A stretch of DNA of 64,000 nucleotides. Source: Mycobacterium sp. 236(2023) (GTDB taxonomy: Bacteria; Actinomycetota; Actinomycetes; Mycobacteriales; Mycobacteriaceae). The notes beneath the pieces are model-generated. The model had not been told where the DNA came from, made no database searches, and saw only the letters and a list, made by a program, of their open reading frames with translations. Shown one piece after another: positions 9,412 through 21,969 of this stretch; positions within the stretch are counted from its first letter, which is position 1; each line of letters starts with the position of its first letter. The position numbers were made by a program, and so were the translations under genes. The stretch spans positions 1,612,001 through 1,676,000 of the forward strand of contig NZ_JARSBP010000002.1 of the NCBI RefSeq assembly GCF_029623955.1, written 5' to 3'.

Positions 9412-9942
9412 GTGGCGGAGCGGTCTACGGGATTACCGTCGCAACGACAGGTGGTCGAACTGCTCGAGGGAGAGTTCGGGCGCGCGGGTTTCGACATCGA
9501 AGACGTGGTCGTCGACGCCACCGCCCGCCCGCCGCGCATCACGGTGGTGGCCGACGGGGACGGTGGGCTCGACCTCGACTCCATCGCACAGTTGTCCAGG
9601 ACCGCCTCCGAACTGCTCGACGAATTGGACTCGGCGGCCTACGTGCTCGAGGTGACGTCCCCCGGGGTGGACCGCCCGCTGACAAACGAGAAGCACTACC
9701 GCCGTGCGCAGGGGCGCCTCGCGGAGTTGATGCTCGCTGACGGTTCAACGCTGGCCGGACGCATCGGTCAGGTGGACGACGGAACGGTCGGAGTCGTTGT
9801 GCGCGAAGCCCGCAAGAATCTCGAAGTTCGTCATATCGCTCTCGATTCGATTGTCAAAGCTGTTGTCCAGGTGGAGTTTTCAAAGCCAAGTCCGCGTGAG
9901 ATGGAACTGGCCGGTGTCTCCGGAAAGGAAGCCTCAACGTGA
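9412..9942 (+). CDS. rimP: Ribosome maturation factor RimP
   Basis: Assists assembly of the 30S ribosomal subunit. Start taken at GTG 9412, preceded by the ribosome-binding site GAGGAG; the product has 176 residues. The RimP N-terminal alpha/beta domain ([33 protein letters not shown]) leads to the signature [14 protein letters not shown], then an SH3-like C-terminal domain. First gene of the rimP-nusA-ylxR-infB cluster. The GTG start of nusA overlaps its stop by 4 bases. Confidence 0.93.
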   Translation: MAERSTGLPSQRQVVELLEGEFGRAGFDIEDVVVDATARPPRITVVADGDGGLDLDSIAQLSRTASELLDELDSAAYVLEVTSPGVDRPLTNEKHYRRAQGRLAELMLADGSTLAGRIGQVDDGTVGVVVREARKNLEVRHIALDSIVKAVVQVEFSKPSPREMELAGVSGKEAST

Positions 9943-11009
9943 ATATTGACATGGCGGCTCTGCACGCGATCGAAGCCGACAAAGGAATTACCGTCGACGT
10001 CGTCGTCGACACCATCAAATCGGCTCTGCTGACGGCATATAGGCACACCGAAGGCCACGAGGCCGACGCCTACATCGACATCGACCGCAAGACCGGCGTC
10101 GTCAAAGTGGTCGCCCGCCAGACCGACGAAGACGGCAATGTTCTGCACGAATGGGACGACACCCCAGAGGGTTTCGGCCGTATCGCGGCGACCACCGCCC
10201 GTCAGGTCATCCTGCAGCGGCTGCGCGACGCCGAGAACGAGAAGAACTACGGCGAGTTCTCGGCCCGCGAAGGCGACATCGTCGCCGGCGTCATCCAGCG
10301 CGATGCCCGAGCCAACGCGCGCGGGCTCGTCGTCGTCCGGATGGGCAGCGAGACCAAGGGGTCAGAGGGTGTGATCCCCACCGCCGAACAGGTACCCGGC
10401 GAGAAATACGAGCACGGTGACCGGCTGCGCTGCTACGTCGTCGGCGTCACCCGCGGCGCCAGGGAACCGCTCATCACGCTGTCCCGGACCCACCCCAACC
10501 TGGTGCGCAAGCTGTTCTCCCTGGAGGTCCCCGAGATCGCGGACGGCTCGGTCGAGATCGTCGCGGTGGCCAGGGAGGCCGGGCACCGGTCGAAGATCGC
10601 GGTCGCGTCGCGCGCGCCCGGTCTCAACGCCAAGGGCGCCTGCATCGGGCCGATGGGGCAGCGGGTGCGCAACGTGATGAGTGAACTGTCCGGCGAGAAG
10701 ATCGACATCATCGACTACGACGAGGACCCGGCCCGGTTCGTGGCCAACGCGCTGTCGCCGGCCAAAGTGGTGTCGGTGACGGTGATCGACGAGGCGGCGC
10801 GCGCAGCGCGGGTGATCGTGCCGGACTTCCAGCTGTCGCTCGCGATCGGCAAGGAAGGGCAGAACGCCCGGCTGGCGGCGCGGCTGACCGGATGGCGAAT
10901 CGACATCCGCAGCGACGACGCCGCCAAAGAAGGTGGCCCCACAGACCAAAGCCACGATCGGCCCGCGGCACGCCGCGACGCCGCCCACGGCGCAGTCGAC
11001 GACCGCTGA
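9939..11009 (+). CDS. nusA: Transcription termination/antitermination factor NusA
   Basis: RNA-polymerase-associated factor for pausing, termination and rRNA antitermination. The 356-residue protein has the NusA N-terminal polymerase-binding domain ([16 protein letters not shown]), an S1 domain (about 130-200), and two KH domains ([18 protein letters not shown] and [17 protein letters not shown]). It lacks the C-terminal acidic repeats of E. coli NusA, as usual in actinobacteria. The start overlaps the rimP stop by 4 bases. Confidence 0.96.
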   Translation: MNIDMAALHAIEADKGITVDVVVDTIKSALLTAYRHTEGHEADAYIDIDRKTGVVKVVARQTDEDGNVLHEWDDTPEGFGRIAATTARQVILQRLRDAENEKNYGEFSAREGDIVAGVIQRDARANARGLVVVRMGSETKGSEGVIPTAEQVPGEKYEHGDRLRCYVVGVTRGAREPLITLSRTHPNLVRKLFSLEVPEIADGSVEIVAVAREAGHRSKIAVASRAPGLNAKGACIGPMGQRVRNVMSELSGEKIDIIDYDEDPARFVANALSPAKVVSVTVIDEAARAARVIVPDFQLSLAIGKEGQNARLAARLTGWRIDIRSDDAAKEGGPTDQSHDRPAARRDAAHGAVDDR

Positions 11010-11064
11010 GCGGCGCGGCGGATCGCAATCAGCACCGGTTTTCTTCTCCGCGCAGTGGTGGCGG

Positions 11065-11070
11065 TAGACT
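11065..11070 (+). promoter_or_regulatory. Possible internal promoter before ylxR
   Basis: TAGACT is followed after 5 bases by GTG 11076. The spacing is at the short end for a leaderless start, but it argues for GTG 11076 rather than GTG 11055 as the ylxR start. Confidence 0.35.
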
Positions 11071-11075
11071 CAGCT

Positions 11076-11438
11076 GTGATCCAGCGCGAGACATCGGCTC
11101 GGACGCGCCAAAGCACCTCCACCCCCGTCGGGGGCCCGGTGCGGACGTGCATCGGATGCCGGAAACGAGAGCTGGCCGTCGAACTGCTTCGGGTAGTCGC
11201 TGCCGACAGCGGACACGGGTCTGGGAATGGCTCCAGCACCGTGATCGTTGACTCAGCGAGAACACTCCCGGGGCGGGGTGCCTGGTTGCATCCCGATCCC
11301 GGTTGCCTGCAAGCGGCGGTTCGCCGGCGGGCGTTCGGCCGAGCGTTGCGGATCACCGGAACACCGGACATCACCGCGGTGTCAGAGCGTCTTCCCGTCG
11401 GGGAGGCGCCCGAAGCGCCCGGGAAAGAGAACAGGTAA
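11076..11438 (+). CDS. ylxR: YlxR-family RNA-binding protein
   Basis: A 120-residue small basic protein of the YlxR (DUF448) family, always found between nusA and infB. The diagnostic block is PVRTCIGCRKRE, followed by ARTLPGRGAWLHPDPGCLQ and a basic helix (AVRRRAFGRALR). Relatives bind RNA and may modulate RNase P. Start set at GTG 11076; GTG 11055 in the same frame would add 7 residues. Confidence 0.88.
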   Translation: MIQRETSARTRQSTSTPVGGPVRTCIGCRKRELAVELLRVVAADSGHGSGNGSSTVIVDSARTLPGRGAWLHPDPGCLQAAVRRRAFGRALRITGTPDITAVSERLPVGEAPEAPGKENR

Positions 11439-11540
11439 GCGAAGAACATGAGCACACCGTGAAGTCCCGATGACCATGCGTCATAGCTAACCCGAGGCGC
11501 GGCGCCTACCACCGCTGTCGCCTCCTAGACAGGAGATGTA

Positions 11541-14333
11541 GTGGCAGGTAAGGCCCGCGTGCACGAGTTGGCAAAGGAACTCGGTGTCACCAGTAAGGAA
11601 GTTCTCTCTCGTCTCGGCGAGCAAGGTGAATTCGTCAAGTCCGCCTCATCGACGGTGGAAGCCCCTGTGGCCCGCCGGTTGCGTGAGTCATTCGGCGGCA
11701 ACAAGCCCGACAACGTAAAGCCAGCCGGCGCGTCCAACGGAGCGCCCGCGAAGCCGGCCCCGTCGGACCGGCGTCCCGGTCCTCGGCCCGGTCCACCGGC
11801 AGCTCAGCAGCCCAAGGCCCCGCCGGCACCGGCCGCCCCGGCCGCCCAGGCCCCGACGCCTGCCCCGGCAGCTCCCGCGCCGACTCCGGCGCCCGCCGCC
11901 CCCGTTGCACCTGCGGCCTCCGCGGCTCCGCAGGCGCCGTCGGCCCCGACCTCGCGTCCCACGCCCGGTCCCCGTCCGGGCCCCGGCGGTCCGCGCCCCG
12001 GTGCGCCCAAGCCCGCGGCGCGCACCCCGCGCGTCGGCAACAACCCGTTCTCGTCGCAGCAGCCGGTCGAGCGTCCGGCGCCCCGGCCCCCTGCGGGTCC
12101 CGGCGGCCCGCGCCCAGGTCCCGGCGCTGGTGGTCCCCGTCCCGGCGGTGGCCCGCGTCCCGGCGCGACGCCCGGCAACATGCCGCCCCGCCCCGGCGGC
12201 GGCCCCCGCCCAGGTGGCGGTCCCCGTCCCGGCGGTGGCCCGCGTCCCGGTGGCGGTCCCCGTCCGGCACCCGGTGGCGGCGGTCGTCCCGGTGGTGGCG
12301 GCGGTAACTACCGTGGCGGCGGTCCCGGTGGTGGTGGCGGTGCAGGTGGCGCGGCCGCCGGCGGTTTCCGCGGTCGCCCCGGTGGCGGCGGTGGTCGCCC
12401 CGGTCAGCGCGGTGGCGCCGCAGGTGCCTTCGGACGTCCCGGTGGTGCCCCCAAGCGTGGTCGCAAGTCGAAGCGCGCGAAAAGGGCCGAATACGAGAAC
12501 ATGCAGGCCCCGGTCGTCGGTGGCGTGCGGTTGCCGCACGGCAACGGCGAGACGATCCGGTTGGCTCGCGGTGCGTCGCTGAGCGATTTCGCAGAGAAGA
12601 TCGACGCCAACCCGGCCTCGCTGGTGCAGGCGCTGTTCAACCTCGGCGAGATGGTGACCGCCACGCAGTCCGTCGACGACTCGACGCTTGAGCTGCTCGG
12701 CGGCGAGATGAACTACGTTGTGCAGGTCGTGTCCCCCGAGGACGAGGACCGCGAACTGCTCGAGTCCTTCGACCTCACCTATGGCGAGGACGAGGGCGGC
12801 GAAGAGGATCTGCAGTCCCGTCCGCCGGTCGTCACCGTCATGGGTCACGTCGACCACGGCAAGACCCGACTGCTGGACTCGATCCGCCAGGCCAACGTCC
12901 GCGAGGAAGAGGCCGGCGGTATCACCCAGCACATCGGCGCCTACCAGGTCGAAGTCGACCTCGACGGCAACGAGCGGCTGATCACCTTCATTGACACCCC
13001 CGGTCACGAGGCGTTCACCGCCATGCGTGCCCGCGGTGCGAAGGCCACCGACATCGCGATCCTGGTGGTCGCGGCCGACGACGGCGTCATGCCGCAGACG
13101 GTCGAGGCGATCAATCACGCGCAGGCGGCCGACGTGCCGATCGTCGTGGCGGTCAACAAGATCGACAAGGAAGGCGCGGATCCGGCGAAGATCCGTGGCC
13201 AGCTCACCGAGTACGGCCTGGTCGCCGAGGACTTCGGCGGCGACACGATGTTCGTCGACATCTCGGCCAAGCAGGGCACCAACATCGAGGCGCTGCTCGA
13301 AGCCGTGATCCTGACCGCCGATGCGGCTCTGGACCTGCGGGCCAACCCCGACATGGAAGCCCAGGGCGTGGCCATCGAGGCGCACCTGGACCGCGGTCGT
13401 GGTCCCGTGGCCACCGTGCTCATCCAGCGCGGCACGCTGCGGGTCGGCGACTCGATCGTCGCGGGCGACGCCTACGGACGTGTCCGCCGCATGGTCGACG
13501 AGCACGGCGAGGACGTCGAAGAGGCGCTGCCGTCGCGGCCCGTCCAGGTCATCGGCTTCACGTCGGTGCCCGGTGCAGGCGACAACCTGCTCGTCGTCGA
13601 CGAGGATCGCATCGCCCGGCAGATCGCCGACCGGCGCAGCGCGCGCAAGCGCAACGCGCTGGCCGCCCGCAGCCGCAAGCGGATCAGCCTGGAAGACCTG
13701 GATTCGGTGCTCAAGGAGACCAGCCAGCTCAACCTGATCCTCAAGGGCGACAACTCGGGCACCGTCGAGGCGCTGGAGGAGGCCCTGATGGGTATCCAGG
13801 TCGACGATGAGGTCGAGCTGCGCGTCATCGACCGCGGCGTCGGTGGTGTCACCGAGACCAACGTCAACCTGGCGTCGGCGTCGGACGCGATCATCATCGG
13901 CTTCAACGTCCGTGCCGAGGGCAAGGCGACCGAGCTGGCGAACCGCGAAGGCGTGGAGATCCGGTACTACTCGGTGATCTACCAGGCCATCGACGAGATC
14001 GAGAGCGCGCTCAAGGGCATGCTCAAGCCGATCTACGAGGAGAAGGAGCTCGGCCGCGCCGAGATCCGCGCGATCTTCCGGTCGTCGAAGGTCGGCAACA
14101 TCGCCGGCTGCCTGGTCACCTCCGGCATCATGCGGCGCAACGCGAAGGCGCGGCTGCTGCGCGACAACGTGGTGATCGCCGAGACTGTCACCGTCTCGTC
14201 GCTGCGTCGCGAGAAGGACGATGTCACCGAGGTCCGCGATGGTTACGAGTGTGGTTTGACGTTGACCTACTCGGACATCAAGGAAGGCGACGTCATCGAG
14301 ACGTACGAGCTGGTCGAGAAAGAGCGCGTCTAA
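11541..14333 (+). CDS. infB: Translation initiation factor IF-2
   Basis: GTPase that places initiator tRNA on the 30S subunit and promotes subunit joining. The product has 930 residues. After an N-terminal IF2N module ([20 protein letters not shown]) comes a long Pro/Ala/Gly/Arg-rich linker (about 55-310), a second IF2N module, and the G domain with [20 protein letters not shown] and SAKQG. Domains II-IV follow. The linker is typical of actinobacterial IF-2, and its DNA is internally repetitive. It is preceded by a good ribosome-binding site (AGGAGATGTA). Confidence 0.96.
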   Translation: MAGKARVHELAKELGVTSKEVLSRLGEQGEFVKSASSTVEAPVARRLRESFGGNKPDNVKPAGASNGAPAKPAPSDRRPGPRPGPPAAQQPKAPPAPAAPAAQAPTPAPAAPAPTPAPAAPVAPAASAAPQAPSAPTSRPTPGPRPGPGGPRPGAPKPAARTPRVGNNPFSSQQPVERPAPRPPAGPGGPRPGPGAGGPRPGGGPRPGATPGNMPPRPGGGPRPGGGPRPGGGPRPGGGPRPAPGGGGRPGGGGGNYRGGGPGGGGGAGGAAAGGFRGRPGGGGGRPGQRGGAAGAFGRPGGAPKRGRKSKRAKRAEYENMQAPVVGGVRLPHGNGETIRLARGASLSDFAEKIDANPASLVQALFNLGEMVTATQSVDDSTLELLGGEMNYVVQVVSPEDEDRELLESFDLTYGEDEGGEEDLQSRPPVVTVMGHVDHGKTRLLDSIRQANVREEEAGGITQHIGAYQVEVDLDGNERLITFIDTPGHEAFTAMRARGAKATDIAILVVAADDGVMPQTVEAINHAQAADVPIVVAVNKIDKEGADPAKIRGQLTEYGLVAEDFGGDTMFVDISAKQGTNIEALLEAVILTADAALDLRANPDMEAQGVAIEAHLDRGRGPVATVLIQRGTLRVGDSIVAGDAYGRVRRMVDEHGEDVEEALPSRPVQVIGFTSVPGAGDNLLVVDEDRIARQIADRRSARKRNALAARSRKRISLEDLDSVLKETSQLNLILKGDNSGTVEALEEALMGIQVDDEVELRVIDRGVGGVTETNVNLASASDAIIIGFNVRAEGKATELANREGVEIRYYSVIYQAIDEIESALKGMLKPIYEEKELGRAEIRAIFRSSKVGNIAGCLVTSGIMRRNAKARLLRDNVVIAETVTVSSLRREKDDVTEVRDGYECGLTLTYSDIKEGDVIETYELVEKERV
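12120..12300 (+). repeat. Short in-frame repeats in the infB linker
   Basis: Imperfect tandem copies of a roughly 15-base unit (proline-arginine-proline-glycine-glycine style, GGGPRP) encode part of the disordered IF-2 linker. These are coding low-complexity repeats, prone to length change by slippage. Confidence 0.7.
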
Positions 14334-14335
14334 CG

Positions 14336-17118
<2,783 letters not shown>

Positions 17119-17119
17119 G

Positions 17120-17683
17120 TCAGTGCTTGCGCGCCACCGCAGACCAACCGAACTCGTTGGTCTGCACCTCGACGTCGGTGAACCCGGCCGCGGTCAGCCG
17201 CGCGGGCAGAGCGGCGGGATCGACAGGGTTGTAGGTGTCGCCGCCGTGCATCTGCTGCAGCGGTTCGCTGGCCAGGCTGTCGCTGGCGACCAGAACCGCG
17301 CCCGGGCGTAGCACGCGCGCGATTTCGGCGAACAACTGATCCTGGCGGTCGGCGGGCTCGACATGGTGAAGCATCGTGAAACACGCTGCGCCGGTGAATC
17401 GCCCGTCCGGAAATTCTAGGGATGTCGCATCGGCGTTGACGATGCGCACCGATGGAATGTCGGCGAATCTGTCGACGAGCATCGCCGCGAGGTCCGCGTC
17501 GATCTCGACGGAGGTGAGTCGCGCGACGGACGCGCCGAGCACATCGGTGGTGGCCCCGTAGCCGGGACCGACTTCGAGGACGTCGTCGCCCAGTCGTGCG
17601 TCGCCGATGGCCCACGGAAGGATGACGTCGCGGATCATCTGGCGCCACTCGTCGCTTCCGCAGAATTGATGCGCCTCGTTCAC
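17120..17683 (-). CDS. Class I SAM-dependent methyltransferase
   Basis: A 187-residue methyltransferase of the Methyltransf_11/25 type. Motif I is VLEVGPGYGATT, an acidic post-I residue lies in LTSVEIDADLA, and VLRPGAVLVASD forms the later strand. Substrate unknown. GTG 17683 is chosen as the start because TACGCT lies 6 bases upstream (leaderless pattern); an in-frame upstream extension exists but runs into the hairpin region. The gene ends 1 base from the convergent dinF gene. Confidence 0.8.
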   Translation of the reverse strand: MNEAHQFCGSDEWRQMIRDVILPWAIGDARLGDDVLEVGPGYGATTDVLGASVARLTSVEIDADLAAMLVDRFADIPSVRIVNADATSLEFPDGRFTGAACFTMLHHVEPADRQDQLFAEIARVLRPGAVLVASDSLASEPLQQMHGGDTYNPVDPAALPARLTAAGFTDVEVQTNEFGWSAVARKH

Positions 17684-17689
17684 GATCGC

Positions 17690-17695
17690 AGCGTA
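17690..17695 (-). promoter_or_regulatory. -10 element of the methyltransferase gene
   Basis: On the minus strand TACGCT is followed by 6 bases and GTG 17683, the usual geometry of a mycobacterial leaderless promoter. Confidence 0.4.
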
Positions 17696-17722
17696 CGCCC
17701 GTGAAGCCGACGTGCGAAAGAA

Positions 17723-17782
17723 GCGAGCGCGCGCCTCTGCACACGACACACCCGCGGAGTGTGTGCAGACACGCGCGCTCGC
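17723..17782 (-). terminator. Long hairpin after the ABC transporter operon
   Basis: Perfect 11-bp outer arms (17723-17733 and 17772-17782) enclose a second 8-bp stem (CTGCACAC at 17737-17744 and GTGTGCAG at 17761-17768). It lies 13 bases after the ABC ATPase stop on the minus strand and is followed there by the pyrimidine run CTTCTTTC. This is a plausible intrinsic terminator of the importer operon. Confidence 0.5.
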
Positions 17783-17795
17783 AGTGCTGACTGAG

Positions 17796-18623
17796 TTAGT
17801 CTGCGGCGGAAGAGCTTCCGAGTAGGTCACGTACCCGATTGGCGACCCGGATGAACTCGGGCCGCTCCATCGTCTCGGCGTAGTCGCGCTCGGCGGGCAA
17901 CTCGACATCGAGCGTCTCGACGATGCGACCTGGACGGGGGCTCATCACGACGACCCGGTTGGCGAGGTAGACCGCTTCGGCGACCGAGTGGGTCACGAGC
18001 ACCACGGTGGTGCCGGTCTCCCGCCAGATCCGGTGCAGTTCGACGTTCATCTTCTCGCGGGTCAACGCATCGAGAGCGCCGAACGGCTCGTCCATCAGCA
18101 ACACCCGGGGTTGGTGCAGCAGTGCCCGGCACAGCGAAACACGTTGCTGCATACCGCCGGAGAGCTCGTGGGGGAGCGCGTTCTCGAATCCGCCCAGCCC
18201 GGTCATCTCGATCAACTGATCACAGCGCTGTTGTGCCGTCTGCCGGGGCATTCCGCGCATCTCGGCCTGCAGCAGGATGTTCTTGCGCACCGAACGCCAT
18301 TCGAGAAGTGCGGCGCGCTGGAACACGTAACCGATCTCGCGCTGAGGGCCGCGAACACGGTTGCCCCGCAACAGGACTTCACCCGAGGTCGAGTCCGTCA
18401 AGCCGGCGATGACTTTCAGCAACGTCGACTTGCCGCACCCCGAGGGGCCTGCGATGGAGATGAACTCGCCGTCGGCGACCTGCAGGTCGATGTCGTCGAG
18501 TGCGGTGACCTCGGCTCGTTTGGAGGAAAACCGCACGGTCAGATCGCTGATCGTGATAACCGCGGAGTCCACGGACGTCATGTTCGTTTCCGGAGGTGTG
18601 ATGGTGGCAGTGGTCATTTTCAT
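17796..18623 (-). CDS. ABC importer ATPase (nitrate/taurine/THI5 type)
   Basis: A 275-residue ATP-binding subunit of the SsuB/TauB/NrtD class. Walker A is GPSGCGKST, the Q-loop is YVFQRAALLEWRSV, the signature is LSGGMQQRVSL, Walker B is VLLMDEPFGALD and the switch His lies in VLVTHSVAEA. ATG 18623 follows an AGGAG site that overlaps the binding-protein stop; a second in-frame ATG at 18581 would remove 14 residues. It powers the importer formed with the next two genes. Expression is probably under the LacI operator at 20623. Confidence 0.88.
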   Translation of the reverse strand: MKMTTATITPPETNMTSVDSAVITISDLTVRFSSKRAEVTALDDIDLQVADGEFISIAGPSGCGKSTLLKVIAGLTDSTSGEVLLRGNRVRGPQREIGYVFQRAALLEWRSVRKNILLQAEMRGMPRQTAQQRCDQLIEMTGLGGFENALPHELSGGMQQRVSLCRALLHQPRVLLMDEPFGALDALTREKMNVELHRIWRETGTTVVLVTHSVAEAVYLANRVVVMSPRPGRIVETLDVELPAERDYAETMERPEFIRVANRVRDLLGSSSAAD

Positions 18624-18629
18624 GGTCTC

Positions 18630-19667
18630 CTACTGCTGACCTTCGGGAGCGAACGACGAATCCCAGTACTCGGCAGGGTCTTTGGCGCTCTCCAGCAGGC
18701 CCGCCTCGCTCAGCGTCGCGATGGTGGTCTTCCAGTCCTCTTCGGCGTTGGCGCCGGGGACCTGGTTGGCGGTGGCCGGCGTGGACAGCAGGGGGATCGT
18801 CTGCTGCCACTGCTGCAGCAGCACCTCGCGCGGCGGCATCTGCGGGTCCTTGCCGGCCATGGCATCGACGGCCGCTTCCGGATTGTCGGCGGCCGCGGCA
18901 TACGCCTCGCTGGTGGCGTCGACCATCGCCTGCACCAACTCCGAATTGTCGGCGATCGTGGAGGTGTTGGCGATCAGCCCGTTGCTGTAGAAGTTCAGGC
19001 CTGCATCGGAGTAGCGCAGGTAGCGCACCTCGCGACCGCTCTTGTTCGCGATCGTCGGGCCCTGGTCGTGGGCGAACCCGATGAGTCCGTCGACCCTGCC
19101 GGACAGCATCGCGGCCATCTTGCCCGCGGCGTCGAGACTCTGCTGGGTGACCTGATCCTCGGGCACACCGACCTTGTTCAGGTAGATCGGGAACGTCGTG
19201 GTCGGCGCGTCACCTGCCGACACCGCGATGGTGCGGCCCACCAGGTCCTGCGGGTTCTCGATGCCCGAGTCGGCGAACACCTGCACCGCCGACGGAGTGG
19301 TCTGGAGGAACACGCCCGCACTCTTGACCTTGACGCCCTTGTCGATGTTGCTCAGGACGGCGGGGGTGTCGGCCCAGCCGAAGTCGACCTGCTGGGAGCC
19401 CACCGCTTGCACGGTCTTGGTCGAGCCCTGGCCCGCATCGATGGTGAGGTCGATGCCGTGCTTGGCGAAGATGCCTTCCTGCACGCCGTAGTAGAAGGGG
19501 GCGTGCTCGCCGTAGGGGTACCAGTTGAGCATCAGCGTGGCCGGCGACGTGGAACCGTCTGCGGCAGGGGCGTTGTCGGTGCCGCTTCCGCCACAGGCGG
19601 ACAGCGTGAGCATGGCGGCGGTGGCGGCGGCCGCAACAGCGGCGGCGCGGCGTCGGGTGAACATCAT
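18630..19667 (-). CDS. NMT1/THI5-like substrate-binding lipoprotein
   Basis: A 345-residue extracytoplasmic binding protein. After a basic N terminus (MMFTRRR) and hydrophobic segment, the lipobox LSAC marks lipid attachment. The mature part begins with the NMT1/THI5-like WYPYGEHAPFYYGVQEGIF and continues with the family block VGSQQVDFGWADTPAVL. Such proteins bind pyrimidine or thiamine precursors, sulfonates, nitrate, aromatic acids or similar small anions; sugars would be unusual. A ribosome-binding site (GTAGGAGACG) precedes it. The substrate is unknown and is the key question for this cluster. Confidence 0.85.
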   Translation of the reverse strand: MMFTRRRAAAVAAAATAAMLTLSACGGSGTDNAPAADGSTSPATLMLNWYPYGEHAPFYYGVQEGIFAKHGIDLTIDAGQGSTKTVQAVGSQQVDFGWADTPAVLSNIDKGVKVKSAGVFLQTTPSAVQVFADSGIENPQDLVGRTIAVSAGDAPTTTFPIYLNKVGVPEDQVTQQSLDAAGKMAAMLSGRVDGLIGFAHDQGPTIANKSGREVRYLRYSDAGLNFYSNGLIANTSTIADNSELVQAMVDATSEAYAAAADNPEAAVDAMAGKDPQMPPREVLLQQWQQTIPLLSTPATANQVPGANAEEDWKTTIATLSEAGLLESAKDPAEYWDSSFAPEGQQ

Positions 19668-19692
19668 TGTTTCGTCTCCTACGGGTCGGGGT

Positions 19693-20574
19693 TCAGGCGG
19701 CGGTGCTGGCGGAATTGGTGATGCGGCGCGAGGAATGCCACGGAATGAGGAGCTTCTCGGCGATTTCGATGATCGCGAAGAGCACGATGCCCAGCAGCGA
19801 CATGATGATCAGCGCCGCGAAGAGCATTGCGGTGTCCACGTTTCCGTTGGCCTGCAGGATCACGTAGCCCAAACCTTCGTTGGCGCCGACGAATTCGCCG
19901 ACGACCGCACCGGTGACGGCCAGCGTGGCAGCCACCTTGAGGCCCGACATCAGCTGGGGCAGCGATGCGGGGAACCGGATCTTCATGAAGGTCTTGAAGC
20001 GGCTCGCCCCCATGGTGGAGGTGAGCTCGAGGATTTCGGGATCGACCGAGCGCAGGCCGGCGAGGCCGGAGATGACGATGGGGAAGAACGCCATCAGCAC
20101 CGCCACCAGGATCTTGGGCGACGGGCCGAAGCCGAGCCAGACGACGAACAGCGGCGCGATCGCGATCTTGGGAATGACCTGGGCGAACAGGATCAGCGGG
20201 TAGACCGTCTTCTCAAGGCTGGCCGAATACATCATCACGACGGCCACGAAGACGCCGAACACGGCGGCGATGACGAAACCGATCACCGTCTCCCACGTGG
20301 TGACCCAGGTGTGCTGGGCCAGGTAGGCGGCGTTGGCCTGGGCGGTCTGCCAGGTCTCGGCGGGCGAGGGCAGGATGTAGGGGGCGACGAGTTCGTTCTC
20401 TGTGACGGCCCACCAGGCGGCGAGCAGTACGGCGACGAGGGCCAGGGGCCGCCAGAGGGCCGCCGCGGTGCGGCGCGGGGAGAACGACGGTCGCCACGAG
20501 CGTCTGGGGCCGGAAGGGGCTGGAGGTGACGCCGACGAGGAGGGGCGCACGCCGGCCGATGCGGTTACCGCCAT
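19693..20574 (-). CDS. ABC importer permease
   Basis: A 293-residue membrane permease of the SsuC/TauC (BPD_transp_1) family with about six helices. The EAA-type loop is seen around SGLAGLRSVDPEILELTSTMGASRFKT (quoted in part). The first 45 or so residues are a Pro/Ser-rich cytoplasmic tail. Start at ATG 20574; the open frame extends to 20670 but would overlap the operator. It is the first gene of the importer operon, with the LacI-type operator 49 bases upstream. Confidence 0.85.
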   Translation of the reverse strand: MAVTASAGVRPSSSASPPAPSGPRRSWRPSFSPRRTAAALWRPLALVAVLLAAWWAVTENELVAPYILPSPAETWQTAQANAAYLAQHTWVTTWETVIGFVIAAVFGVFVAVVMMYSASLEKTVYPLILFAQVIPKIAIAPLFVVWLGFGPSPKILVAVLMAFFPIVISGLAGLRSVDPEILELTSTMGASRFKTFMKIRFPASLPQLMSGLKVAATLAVTGAVVGEFVGANEGLGYVILQANGNVDTAMLFAALIIMSLLGIVLFAIIEIAEKLLIPWHSSRRITNSASTAA

Positions 20575-20622
20575 GAAGTGTCCTAATGGTCGCAGTGGAT
20601 CGAATTCCGGGAACCCGATCTG

Positions 20623-20636
20623 GGAATGCGCTTTCC
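20623..20636. promoter_or_regulatory. LacI-type operator, importer side
   Basis: GGAATGCGCTTTCC is a near-palindrome (GGAA-N-GCGC-N-TTCC) 49 bases before the permease start. Its exact reverse complement occurs at 21836-21849 between lacI and the dehydrogenase gene. Size and symmetry fit a LacI-family operator. Confidence 0.65.
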
Positions 20637-20710
20637 GAAGCGATTCCGACCATAACGTGATCCAGCGCACACTGTCAACGAGGACGGACTGAAGGCACTG
20701 TTCGCGCAGC

Positions 20711-21736
20711 TCAGGGCAGGCGCGTGCTCTCCCTCAGCACGACGCGGCCCGGCACTCGTTCACGCACATCGTCGGCGCCGTCCCGCAGCGCCAGGTCCAC
20801 TGCCCGCGCGCCGATCTCTTCGAGGGGCAGGGCGACCGTCGACAGGCTCGGCATGTGATCGCGCAGCGTCGGGATGTCGTCGAAGCCCGCGATGCAGACA
20901 TCGCGGGGGACCGCCAGACCCATCTCGCGCCACGCGGCGATCGCACCGATGGCCATCACGTCGGTGACGGCGAAGACGCACACCGGCGCCGCTCCGCTTC
21001 CGGGTTGCAGCTGCAGGGCGGCGGCCAGCCGTTGGGCTGCTGCATAGCCGCCGTCGCGGGTGAAGCTTCCCGACACCTCGACCAGCGGTGTCAGCCCGCA
21101 GCGGCCGAGGGCCTCGACGAACCCGTTGCGCCGGTCCACCGACGTGCGGATGCTGGCGGGCCCGCCGATCACGGCGAACTGTGTGTGACCCGACGCGACC
21201 AGTGCCTCGGCCAATTCTGCTGAGGCAAACTGATTTTCGGGTTCGACGGCACCTCCGAACGCGAGCGGCTGGCCGATCACCACCACGCGTCCACCGTTGG
21301 TGCGGTAGCGCCCGAACTCGCCTTCGATCTCACGATCGAGGTGACCGCTCTGCCGGGAACCGGCGAGCACGATGGCGTCGGCGCGATGGGCGATGAACGT
21401 GCTCACCGACTCCCGCTCGATGTCGAAGTCACGATCGGTGCTCGCCAGGAGCACCTGCTTGCGCGCAGTTCTGGCCGCGGCCTGGACGCCGCGGACGATC
21501 GAGGAGAAGTACGGGTCCGCGATGTCGTGGACGATGAGGCCGAGAAGTCCGGTCGACGCCCGCGCGAGGGCTTGCGCCTGCGCGTTCGGCACGTACCCCA
21601 GCTCGCGCGCGGCGGCCCGGACCCGGTCGGCGACGCCCTCGCCGGGGATTCTGGCGGAACCGTTGAGCACACGGGAGGCGGTGGCTTGCGACACGCCTGC
21701 GCGCGATGCCACGTCCTGCAGGGTTACCGCCGCCAT
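20711..21736 (-). CDS. LacI-family transcriptional repressor
   Basis: A 341-residue LacI/GalR regulator. The N-terminal helix-turn-helix and hinge read TLQDVASRAGVSQATASRVLNGS, followed by a periplasmic-binding-like sensor domain (LGLIVHDIADPYFSSIVRGV; VCIAGFDDIPTLRDHMPSLSTV). The start at ATG 21736 gives the standard LacI N terminus and is preceded by GGGAG/CGGAG; the longer open frame is not likely. It lies between the importer genes and the divergent catabolic genes and probably controls both. The effector is unknown. Confidence 0.9.
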   Translation of the reverse strand: MAAVTLQDVASRAGVSQATASRVLNGSARIPGEGVADRVRAAARELGYVPNAQAQALARASTGLLGLIVHDIADPYFSSIVRGVQAAARTARKQVLLASTDRDFDIERESVSTFIAHRADAIVLAGSRQSGHLDREIEGEFGRYRTNGGRVVVIGQPLAFGGAVEPENQFASAELAEALVASGHTQFAVIGGPASIRTSVDRRNGFVEALGRCGLTPLVEVSGSFTRDGGYAAAQRLAAALQLQPGSGAAPVCVFAVTDVMAIGAIAAWREMGLAVPRDVCIAGFDDIPTLRDHMPSLSTVALPLEEIGARAVDLALRDGADDVRERVPGRVVLRESTRLP

Positions 21737-21835
21737 CTCCGCTGCTCCCGCCGGTTGTCGGTGTTGTCGTGAGATGCGGCCGGGCGAGTCGGCGAACGAC
21801 TCGGGGTTGACCGCAACGCGCCGACAGCTTACCGT

Positions 21836-21849
21836 GGAAAGCGCATTCC
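21836..21849. promoter_or_regulatory. LacI-type operator, catabolic side
   Basis: GGAAAGCGCATTCC is the exact reverse complement of the site at 20623-20636. It sits in the 233-base gap between lacI (start 21736) and the dehydrogenase gene (start 21970), about 100 bases before the former and 120 before the latter, so it could serve both directions. I see nothing else clear in the gap. Confidence 0.65.
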
Positions 21850-21969
21850 GAAGTGCTGACACCGCGATCTCTCGGTCACGAGATATTGCCGGTGCAGGTC
21901 GTGACGACAGCACTCGCCCGGGCACGGACATTCAGGACGGCCCCGGCTCTTCAGACAAGGACCTTCCCG

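Noticed and set aside
12120..12300. Regular short repeats resembling a satellite or CRISPR
   Set aside because: They are in-frame coding repeats of the IF-2 linker; unit length and lack of spacers exclude a CRISPR array.
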